Assembly (NCBI GenBank): GCA_009792885.1
Contig: WMCF01000015.1
Span: 3,859,076 to 3,923,075, forward strand
Origin: Eremophila alpestris peregrina
Lineage: Eukaryota; Chordata; Aves; Passeriformes; Alaudidae
Direction of reading: 5' to 3'
DNA length: 64,000 nt
Position 1 is the stretch's first letter; each line of letters starts with the position of its first letter. Shown here piece by piece: positions 11,601 through 23,600 of this stretch. Under the pieces are notes generated by a model that ran no database searches, was not told where the DNA came from, and saw only the letters and a program-made list of their open reading frames with translations. The position numbers were made by a program, and so were the translations under genes.

Positions 11601-14600
11601 TGTAAGGGAGATAAAATGTGTCATTAGTGTCATTTCCCTTCAGGTGCTTAGTTAACTTAAAGTGGTTTTTCTTACTTCATAATGTTAGTTATTTTTAGAT
11701 TAAAGCTTTCCTATCTACGTTAATGCACTTTGCTTAATTTATGTGGGCTTGTTTTCCTCATTTCCCCGAGATTTATTTATCCAGTAGTTTCGATGGAAAC
11801 AAACGTCTTAGTGAGGGAGTCAAAGTAGTTAATTAATATTTTTTTTATTCTAGGTTTTAATGCATGTATTAATATGCATTAATGATTGCCCTTCTATGTA
11901 AGGCACTATTTGTTGCCTTTCTGGAATTTCTGTCATTATTTTGTTGATTTGAAAAGTGGAGACAAAAATACTGGTTTTACTGTGGCTATAGCTTTTAAGT
12001 CTAATTGTATGCAGATATAAATAATAGAATTAATATGTGGGGCTTCAGAAGTTGTATACAGGCCTTCAGCGTGCTAATTTATGGCATGTAGAAAGGGGAG
12101 GAAGGAAGTAAAATTTCCATTTTTTAATGTGAAATTTGATTAGTAGAGAAAATGTTGATGATCATTTGATATAAAAGGCTTCCACTATTTTAAAGCAATA
12201 TCTAAAATAATGATTGCATTTTTTCCCTTTTAACATCTGTTAATCTATTTAAGAGTATTTTCATATCTTTCTCTGTATTTTTTTTCTGCTCTTGCCAGGG
12301 CTATTTATTATATAGAGATGTGAATAATCACAGTATGACAGCCATAAAAATAAATCCTGAAACTTTGGAACAAGACGGTACAGTTGCCTTGCCAGGTAAG
12401 AACCTCCAGAGGAGAGACATTTGGTATAGTTTGCTGTTTACCAGTTAGGTATTTTTAGGTAAGCAGAAGAGAAACTGAGAGGTTTTTGAGGTCACAAGTA
12501 GGTTGCTTCATGACTTTGCTTTACTTCAGACCAGCTTCAGTATTTCACTTAGAGGCCTTGCATCTTACTCCAGTTGCTGGAAGAATATTGCAACATTTTA
12601 GAACGTGTGATCATCTTAATTTAAAGACTACGAGAGCTTAAATTCCTTCCTAAAAATTGTCATTTCTTTCTTGTTTAAACTGTTGAGTGTTTGGCTCACA
12701 TATGACTTTGTTTCCAGGATCTCTTACATATAGGCAATTATAAACTATCAACAAAAGCATTTTGTTTTATAATAGGGTAAAAACATATCCAAAAAGCAAA
12801 GGCAGCTAATGAACACTCATGGACCATGCTTCTGATGTTTCTATTCGTGGTGGATTTTGGTTAATTGGGGATTTTTTTTTTCAGTTTTGGGGGTTTTTGA
12901 GTGGGGTTTGTTTGTTTTTATTTTGTTATCCCTTTTCACAAGAGCCTCATAAGTTCAGTCTGTTTAGAGAATGAGGATGTTCCTGAAATGTGCTTTAATG
13001 GCCTTCTAGTGAAATACATCTGTTCTTAGCTACACACATAAATAGCAGAAGGACACAAGAATATTTTTTATTTAATGACAGGCTTATTTTGTAGATCAGA
13101 AGAAAGATTTTGTTTCATCCTGACATAAATAGGAAACCACTGACTGAAACCTTAGAAAAGTTCTCTAGGATTTTTGTCTTTAAAACACAAACAGCAATTT
13201 TTAAAACAAATTCTGAATGTTAAATCTAGTCCATGCAACCTTCTGCACATCTGTAAAGCATGGATGTCTAAGCTGCTCTTGCTCTTTGTGGGGTCTGTGT
13301 GAGATATTTCAGTGAGAGCACATTCAAGGACCTGAAAAATGCCTTTCAGAGTGGTTTTTCAACTTCCTTCACCTCAGGCCAGCTTCTTAAACGGTAGAGT
13401 TAATTGATGTCTTTAATTATGTTACCATTTGTAAACAAATCAGTGTTCTTCATGCAAGTCTTGAGAGATTTGAGCGCATTTAAAGCCTACCCTTTGGAGC
13501 TGTTAGCTTGCTTTTGAAAATCTCAGTGACAAGTGTCATTTTGCAAGACTGCCTTGTATTTATACTGTAAAAAGGCACAAATTAAATGAGTGTGCCTTCT
13601 CAACAAATTACAAAAGCAAATCCAAATGGGAATACCCATTCAGAAAATTTTCAAAGTATCTGCACAGTTGCATTTTGTATAGTTTGTGATGGTGTCAAAG
13701 TAGATGTTAAATGTTCTTTGTAACTCCAGTCCTTTGTATTTCAGTCCTTGAATTTTGCTGTTTTGCTTTGTGCACTTCTACACATTTATCTCAGTGTGTT
13801 ATTGTGAGCAGATATGACCTTGTTCTTACGCCTAGGACAAATTCCAGGGGGTCCACTTCTGGTTATTTTCCTTTCCCATTAGAAAAAAATGAAATGAAGG
13901 TAGGCAAAGGTGTCTGACCTGAGGAAAATTGAGTAGGTACTTAACTCTGAATAGAAGAGCCTGCCCCACTGAAATCTTGTGATGACTTGCAAGTTGTTCT
14001 AGTTCTGAAAAGCCATGCTGGGTAGAACTAGAGGCCAGTGACCTTGCTAACAGCTGAACACAGCAAATATTTGCTCCTAGTTGGTATGTTATTCAGACAA
14101 GGCTCTATCTGGAATGAATCTCTTGTAAATGCCTGGGCTGGTTATAGTGCATTTAAAAAAGGTTTTAGAATTTATACAGGGGCTGCATAGGAGGTTAGGA
14201 GATGTGGTTAGAAGTTGATCTAAGATAGAAGTCATATGACCTTAGAAAAGTCAGAGAACTATGAAACATTATTTTCTCCTTTCTCAGACAGTAGGATCCA
14301 TCAGCTTCTTGAAACCATAAACTTCTGTTTTTAAAGGGCAGTCTTTCCTTTCTAATAGATGATCTTACAAATCCAGCCTTATATTTGGAACTACCAGGCT
14401 GTGTGTTAACAGTCTTGTATCTAATGCCTTTGTCAAGATTTATACATTGTACCTGAGTTGTGCATCTGTTTTCTCAGTGCATATATCATAAAAGAATGTC
14501 TGAATTCCATGAGAATTTACTAGGTGACTAGACCTGAATTTACAGAGGTTTTCATCTTTACCATTTCTTTCAACAGTAATGCTTACTGCATACCTTAAAA

Positions 14601-17600
14601 CAGTTTCTATTTTCAGCTGGAGAAATTGAAGTCACATGGTATAGGGTTTTATTGTTCTTTGGCATTGCGAATTAGTATCTTAGGCTCAGAAGTATTCCCT
14701 CAGTGTGAAAAGTACTGCTAACTGAAGGTAGCCTAGATGACCTCAAGGCCTGCATTATTAGCAAGTGCAGAATGCACAGTATGAATGTGGAAGGTGATGC
14801 TTCACAGTCATCTTCCTTTGAAGCCTTTAAGGAAGCTGTGATTAACAGATGTCTGTAGTTACATGTTTCTAGTAAAACATAAACCCTTATGCAATTTCCA
14901 GAAAGAAAGCTTGGTTATCCTCAACCCCATAGTAATACACAAAGTCAGATTGCATAAGATTTAGCATTAGTCATACAAGCTTCTTCCTAGCTGAGACACT
15001 ATATTAGCTTTTCCAGATAGACCATTTACCTTCCAATTTTCAGTCTTTCCATTAGTTTGATTTTTAATGCTGGACCTGTTTGTTAGCTAAGCAAATGCTA
15101 ATTTTTAGGAAGTCTTCTGGAGAGCATGTATTTTTAAAAAAAAAAGCCCCATCCCTGTTCCAGATTTCCTGTTTGAACAGATCTACAAAATACAAGAGCA
15201 ACCCCCAGAAATGCTTACCAGGAGACTCACCTTTGTTTAAGGGACTCAAGCAATAGGCAAATAGTGCAGTATGGACCCACTGGTGGCCAGAATGTGCTGT
15301 TTCCTTGGCTGTTCTGCTTGTGTGAGCATGTAATTTTTAGTCACTCAAGGAAACTTCATGCTTACCAGCTTCCTGTAACCTTTGGAGAAATGTCATTTAG
15401 ATTAGTTTTGGAACTTCTCATCCAGTTACTGATACTACTTTTATCACTAACACAGCTTTGCAGCATAGAGAATTACTATGTGAGCTGCCTTTGGTTGTTA
15501 AATCTGGGATGGTTTTTGAGACAGCATTATTTCAAACTTAGTGTTACTGCTGCCATTTTCCATCATGCTTGCTGCATACCTGATCTCTGATTCATATCTG
15601 GGTGTGCTCTAAGGGGAAGGAAAGTTGTTTGGTTTTGGTACTTTGCTTCCAGATGGGAGAGTTACAAAAGGCTTTCTAATACATATTCTATTCCTGGTAA
15701 GACACTATTGAACTGGGCAGTATATCAGGAAAAAGTAAACAATGGGTTTCTGTGGGGTGTTTTCAGCTGTATTATTTTTAATGCTCCAAGTGGGTAGCAA
15801 AACTTCCTGGTTATGCTAGGAAGATAATATGTGTGCTTCGTTTAGCATTTAGTTTATTAGATAAAATGCTAATATTGGATCTTTGTTCAGGTTATGAAGC
15901 AAATATTTGGAGAGTAAAATGGCTGTCCTGTTGTATTTTTGGAAGAGGTCTCTTTCCTGTGTGTAATCAATGAGACAAACACCTTACAAACATATCATAC
16001 CAATCTCTTTGCCAGTAGCTCCATCAACAGTGCAGGAAGGGAAAAAGAAATGGTGTAGGGACATAGGTTTAAACTTGCAGAGAAAGTGGTCTTTTTCTTT
16101 TTTTTTTTTCTCCTAATTTGGGTAGAATTCTTTCCCTTCCATTTTTCTTGGGGTTAGCTGACCTATTTTCAATAAATGAGTGATGTGTTCAAGTATATAC
16201 TTCATAGTTTTCAGAAACCCCTTAGATCTTCCAATAGTTTGGTGAAATTTGTAAGTAGTGAAAAAATGTGATGAATAATGAAAACCATGATTCTTTTATT
16301 TCTGTAGGTTTTATATCCTGGACTGAGCATATAAAGATACACTTTTTAAAAAAAGCATATAGTTTCTTTAAAGATAATGTTCCTTATATTAAATAAAAGT
16401 CTTTGGGGAGGGAGAAACACTTAAAAGTCGTGAAAAATTTGAATTTAGTTGTGTTGTAATAATTTAGAATATGCCTGTCATGTGACTACTACATGCTTTT
16501 TTCTGCATTTAAATATTGGGGTGTAACCACTTACATTTCATACAATGGAAAGTACTGCTGTAATTCTTTCAGTATCCAAGGAGAATTACATGCTTTTGGT
16601 GAGACAGGACATTTTCATGTAGAATAATACATTATCAGAACAGTATCATCTCACTTGAGACTAAATAGAGCTCTCAATCTGATTGGAGTGGGAATGAATT
16701 AGACAAAAGCAGAAGATTAGTGTGTGTATGTATGCTAATGTAAACTGATACAGTGCACTTCATTTTTCTCTCACAGATTGTCATACTGAAGGGCAGAATA
16801 TCCTTTTCACAGATGGAGAATATATTAATCAAATAGCAGCATCTAGAGATGTAAGTTTTACAAATAATGGGTAAACTATTTCTCTCTCAGCTGGGTTTTA
16901 TTTTACAATATCTGTAGCTTCCTTTTTGTTTGGCTTTTTCTCCACTAACACAACCAAGGAAGAAATCCACGTAACTAGAAATAATGAGAAACTTCCATAT
17001 TCCATATGCATACTGTATAAAAAAGCAGTATTTTCATATTAATTCACACAATTTTGATATGTGATTGATTTTTTTATTTTTCAGATAAGTTTTAAGAAAA
17101 ACTCCATTGCTCTTTCAGGAAAAAAAAATCTTATATGTTGAATAATGTCTTTTTTAATATGTTCTACAGGTTCTTTGTGGGATAAGCTTTGTAGAGCTTA
17201 AGGATAAACTTTTTTCTTGATATAGTTTCCGTAATTGCTTTGGTACTTATTGGGGCATTTCAGACAGTTTTATTAGATGAGATAGGAAATATACTACATT
17301 CCAGTTGATTTTTGTGTGAAAATTGCCTGTTGGCCAAAGCTGTAGAAGCTCAGTCAAAGAAGTGCTCCTACTGGGGATGGAGCTATAGAGGTGGTTGTAT
17401 CTTTTTTTCAGCAGTTACTATGTTTTTTGTTCTGGCGTGGTTTTTGGTGGTGAGAAATCTGTAAAATGGGGATGGAGGTGAAACTGGGTTGTCTACAGAT
17501 GCTAAACATCAACTGTAAGAAAATAAGGATTAATCCATTTCTCTCCTAACTGAACAATTGCTGGGTTTTTTTTAACATGGCCGGATGAAGATACTCTGCA

Positions 17601-20600
17601 CATGTAAACAAAAACTCTTCTAGCTACTCTTAACAGCAGTCACTCTGCATGCAGAATTTTAGGTTCTGAATCAGAAGAAGTTGAGGGCTTAAACATAGAT
17701 GTAAATAGTTACAAAAGTTAAGATTTCTACAGCAGTTCACTATTTTTGTAGTGTTCATAGCATTTTCATAGAACTCAATATATGTTTAAGGAGTCAGATA
17801 CTTAACTTCAGCTTTAATGATGACCACTTTATTCTTTTCTCCTCTGTAGTAAATGTTATGTTATAATAAACGTTACTTTGTCAGTGTGTCCTCTGACATT
17901 TACTCTGAAATAATACTGTGTTGATGCACTTAGGACTTGAAAAGTAAGTTAATTCATTTCTTGTACAGTCTAAAGTGGATTTTTGTATTTACTGCAGGAT
18001 GGCTTTGTAGTGCGAATATTTGCCACAAGTACTGAGCCAGTATTGCAACAAGAACTGCAGCTTAAGCTTGCAAGAAAATGCTTACATGCCTGTGGCATCT
18101 CATTGTTTGATCTGGAGAAAGATTTGCACATTATCAGTAAGTTGTCTTCTTTGAAGGTTAATAACAAGCCTGATAACTCAAACAATAGAGCTGAAGCACT
18201 GCGCTTTCCTTTGGCTCTGCTATGTGCAGGAAGGTATTGCTCCATAATAAACTCATGGAGTGGTTTGAAACCATTTAAGTGTTATTTGACTCAGAGTCAA
18301 ATCCATACACTCGTTTTGAACCACCTTTCTGTCTGTAGTACTATTCTTGGTTTTCCATTATTTTCCTTCAGTTGTATAATAAATATATAATTGTTTGAAG
18401 CTTGGACTTTATAAAACATAGTTAAGCTGCAGAACTCCTTGCTGTGGGTCAAAGTTAACAAGGAGCACTGACTGGATTAAAGGGAGAAAGAATTACATTG
18501 AAAAATACATTGGCATCAGAATTTGAGGTGAAGAATTGTTAGCATTTATGAAGGTATTTTGAAAAAATACCACTTGGCCTTTGCTTCGGGGCATTTTCAC
18601 TCTGTCAAGCCTGCCTTTAGCTCTGTCAGAAGAAAAAAAAAACATATTTGGCTACATGGACCAGCAGAGTTGGATAGATAACTGGTCTGTGAAACTGCTT
18701 GGTTAAACTGTTCAGTTAACACAATCTTACTTGCACAGGTACAGGGTTTGATGAGGAATCAGCTGTCCTTGGTGCTGGGAGAGAGTTTGCACTGATGAAA
18801 ACTGCTAGTGGAAAGGTACTGAAAATCTTCTGTAGTAAATGGCAAACTGCGCCCATAGGTTTCTGTGTTTTTTAACGCAATTGTTATTTTCCATAATTTC
18901 TTTTTGACTTTTCAGTATGTTAGAGAGTATGTCTATGACTGTATTCAAATGTATTTTTCAGAGCCTGCTTTAAAACATAAAAGACAAATCGTTATTTAAA
19001 AGCATAAACAGATAGCTGGAACTCCTGAGGAGTCCATTGACTTGAATTTAGAGGAATTTCTACAGTCAGTCTTACAATGAAGGGCTTTGTTTTAAAATTG
19101 GGAAACAAAATTGCCTTCTGTCTACAAATGATGTGTTAGCACCTTTGCAAATTTCACCACCTCATAACTTCCCACAGAGTGACCACAGTAATTTATTTAA
19201 ATCCCATCCTGATTTTTTTTTCTGATCCTTTTGAGAATTATTGATTCTGCTATGCAAATTTTTCAATTGATTTCTTTAAACCTATTCTTAATGATTTGAT
19301 TTGTTGTTCTGCTCAGTGGCGTTGTTTTTAGAGGCATTTGCATGTTCATGGAAATTTAGAAATAATACTGTCACTGACTATTCACTGTGTTTCTATTTCA
19401 GTGTGAAAGACTAATGCTATTTATCTTGTAGAAGCATAGTTCTTAATTACATGTTCAAAATTTTATTGCTATGTTGGAATGAAAGCCTTGCTCTTCTGCT
19501 GTCAGAACAGTTGACATTGTTGAAAATGTTAATGAGTAGATACTTTTTAAGAAAAGTTAATGGTATGTAACAGAATTTGATCAAATAGAACTCTTCAGCA
19601 TTAGGGGAGACAGATTAACTTTATCATTCAACTACCAAAAATGGCTGTTCAGTATAAAATTAACTAATTTCTTTGTGGTCTGTAAAGTTGTCTGTGAAAG
19701 TAGGAAATACAATATAAAAGGCAATGTAAAATGTGGCTTTAGGTGCCCCACAGGTTGACATACCAATTTTATAGAGCTGTTGAGTTGCACGGTTGTAAAG
19801 GAAACTTTTTAGTTCATGTCAGTATTTTTGTGTTTGTTCACGTGAAGTATCTTACTCTGTTATTTATGTAGTCAGTGGCCACTGTGCATTTATTAAACAT
19901 ATTTTACAAATGTGTTGAAGCATATTAAAATATGTGGTAATTTGTTATTTCAAATTGATCCTATTGTTGTAATACTATCTTGTTTTTACATGGACCAGAC
20001 ATTTTTGTGAAGTGTTTTAAATGCTTAGTTTCCTCTGAGTTGTTTCTTCTGTTCTTTCTTGTGTATTCAACTCATCTAGCCAAACAATTATATATGAAAA
20101 CTTACTCAATGGCTCAGTAGAAAGCACATTTCAAAACAATCTAATCTGAGAATCTAATCAGAATGTTTCCCCCATTAAGTCAAAATTGATGGGTTTAAGA
20201 CAGAGCAACTGAAATGGCATAAACAAAGGAAGAGTGTGGTGTGGTTTGAAATGAAAGGATTTAAAAACAATGCAACCTTGAGAATTATGTACGCTTGAAG
20301 TGCTGTGGCATAACTAAAACTGATGAACTTTTTTCTCCTAGATTTATTATACTGGCAAATATCAGAGCCTTGGAATCAAACAAGGTGGCCCTTCAGCTGG
20401 CAAATGGGTTGAACTCCCAATCACAAAATCTCCAAAGATTATTCAGTTTTCTGTTGGACATGATGGCTCACATGCCTTACTTGTTGCTGAGGATGGAAGC
20501 ATATTCTTCACAGGTTCTGCTAGTAAAGGAGAGGATGGTGAATCAAGTATGTGTCATTGCTTGCTTGACCAGTGGTTGGTAAAAGCCTCTTAAAGAGTTT

Positions 20601-23600
20601 GCCATTTGTGCTGGAGATTATGCTGGCCACGAGTTGTGACAACCAGTGCCAAAACCTTTCCCAGCTACAGAATCTGATCTGTTTTACCACAGTTTGGGTT
20701 GTGTGGTGTTAGAGTTGTCCCAAGAAAAGACTGTCATAATTTGGTCAAGAGGCCATGCTGTCTGCCTTGGACTTGGAAAAACTGTGGAGCCAAACTTTTT
20801 CCTTTTCCCTGTTGTTTTATTGAGCTTTGAAATGGGTGTTTTGCTGGCTGGTGGAGAGGTGCATTGATAAAAACTTGCAGAAGTGGGTATTCTGTGCTTG
20901 ATCAATCAGAATTCTTTAGGCATTAAGGAAGATAGATTAATTTGATCTTCAGACCAACAAATTCCTCATCAATACAAAATGAACACATTTCCTAGTCTTG
21001 ATTTCTGTAGTTGTGTGTGTAGGTTGAAATAGACTTAGTAAGACAATTAAAGATAGCTTTATGTGCCCTGAAGCTGTGATCTGCTGTAATATTAAATGAA
21101 ATACTTCACTTTAGGAAACAGATGGCAGATGATGATTTGGTAGGTTAATAAGAATAATTAAAGTGTTTTGAAATACTTGAAGAATCATTTCTAAAAGATA
21201 CTGATCTAATCATGTCTGCTTGCCATTGACTTTTGAGAGGAGCCAGTATAATCCAATTAAAAATAGACCAGGAGATTGTACATATAGTTTAGTTGTTTGT
21301 TTGGGGTTTTTTTAATTAGCTCTGTGAAAACTAATGGTAATGCCTGTGAAGGTTTGGGGATTTTTGGAAGATTTACTTGTAATTTATTTCTTTATTTAAA
21401 GCTAAAAGCAGACGGCAATCAAAACCATATAAGCCTAAAAAAATTATTAAAATGGAAGGAAAGATTGTCATATCTACAGCGTGCAATAATGGAAGCAGTT
21501 CTGTCATTTCCAAAGATGGAGAACTCTACATGTTTGGAAAAGATGCCATTTACTCTGATAGTACAAGTAAGATAATATTTGCCTTTTAAATGATTTTTCA
21601 ACTAAAGTAATTGAAATGAATATGGAAGTTTTTAGCCCATGAAAATGTTGGTTTTGTGTTTCTTACTTTCCTAATGTATTTCTGACATTCTGTTGATTCA
21701 GACGAATATGACAGAAGGGTAGAAAAGGGCACTTTCCTAAAGTTCTGTAAAAGAATTTAGCATCAGTGGTGACAAATATCCAAATTAATTCTTCCACTAA
21801 GAAGAAGAAAAAAATATTCACTTGTATTAATCTGTCATAAGAAGGCCACACAGGAAAAAGTCGCAGAAATAAGATGTGCTTGGCTGCAAACAAAGGCTGT
21901 TGGAAACAAGGCCTTATGTGCTTCTCTACTCATGAGGTAGCAGATGATCCTGTACATCAGAGTTTAAGTAAAATATTAATGAAATAAAGTCCAATGGCTT
22001 TATGATTCCTTTACAATTATTTTTCAAAACAAGTGATTTACAGCAGTTTTAGGTTTGCTTTTGGCTTTTCATTTTCTGCAGGACAAGTGGCCTAAGCCTT
22101 GTTTTTATTCTAGCTCTTGTTTTTTATATCTGTTTTTCTCCCTTATTGTAAATTTAAAAATTATCAGTATCCACTAACAATTTTGGTTACATCATTGAGT
22201 TTCCTTCTTGGCTAGAAAGTGCAATTTGTCACTCAAGTGTTCTATGTCTTACAGGTTTAGTAACAGATTTGAAAGGTCATTTTGTGACTCAAGTAGCCAT
22301 GGGCAAAGCTCACACCTGTGTGTTAATGAAGAATGGAGAAGTTTGGACATTTGGAGTAAATAATAAAGGACAGTGTGGACGAGACACAGGCTCTATGAGC
22401 CAGGGAGGAAAAGGTGTGGGACTTTTTTTTTTTTTTCCTTTTCTTTTGTGTGTGCTGGCAAATATAAATATCAGAAGTGAAAACAAAGCTAAACATTTTG
22501 TTATAAAATGCAACATTATTTAAAAATTCAGTCTTGCCCATACACAGAGTGATTTCAAAAAAGTCACTGTGCTGGTTGAGCAGGCTAATCATGCATTCCT
22601 AGTCATTCCTTTTAAAACCTGACCTGTGAGTGTTCTTCGGAGCTTCAGCAGTAAGCCAGTGTTCATAGAAACACAGAGTAGTTTGAGGTGGAAGTGATCT
22701 TTTAAAGGTCATTTAGTGCAACCCCCTGGCAATGAGTAGGGACATTTGAACTAGATCAGGTTGCTCAGAGCCCTGTCCAACCTGTCCTTACCTCTGTGGG
22801 TAACCAGAGCCCTCTCTGTTGGCTTCAGAGAGCATTTCTCACTTCAATATCTTAATTAGGTTTTGGAGTTGAGAACATGGCAACAGCAATGGATGAAGAC
22901 CTGGAAGAGGAACTGGATGAGAAAGATGAGAAGTCCATGATGTGCCCTCCAGGCATGCACAAATGGAAGCTGGAGCAGTGCATGGTGTGCACTGTCTGTG
23001 GAGATTGCACAGGCTATGGAGCCAGCTGTGTCAGTAGCGGCCGTCCTGACAGAGTCCCTGGGGGGTAAGCACATGTATGGGGAATGGGGGTGCTACAGGG
23101 AGGTGCATGGCTGAAGCACTTCTTGAAGGTGAACTGAGTTGAAATTTCCATCTAAAGTAACTTTATAGCTAAATATATAGTTCTATGTGTTTTTAAAATC
23201 AGAAATAGCTTAAAATTTCTGTAAATAGCTTGTGGCTGCTGGTGATTTAGTTTTAAAAACTTTTTTTTACTTTTTCATGGAGTTCTTTACTAGAAGCTGT
23301 TGGATATGAACACCAATATAATTTCTGTCTATTGACAGCTGGCTCAGAGCCTTTCTTCATCCTGTGTTGGAAATTTTTTGTGTTGATGTTCAAGCTGCTT
23401 GTATCCATTACGTCTGAGTTCAGCTTCAGAGGGCAACTGCATCACCATTACTATTACTGCTGCACTTTGTGTGCTCATTGTTGCCTTGTTCATGTTTTCA
23501 TGGGGTGTACATTAAATTAAACAAAGAGGAGTTAATGCTGAGAAGTCAATTCAGTGGACAGTCCTGGCACTATACAACAGCACCTAGGATTTAAACTAGC

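Noticed and set aside
17983..18390. 135-codon open frame
   Set aside because: Only 17998-18136 is coding (w8); the rest is intron that happens to stay open past a good GTAAGT donor.
22310..23074. Minus-strand open frames opposite w12 and w13
   Set aside because: Shadows of coding exons and of the intronic T-run; no promoter, splice or family evidence.
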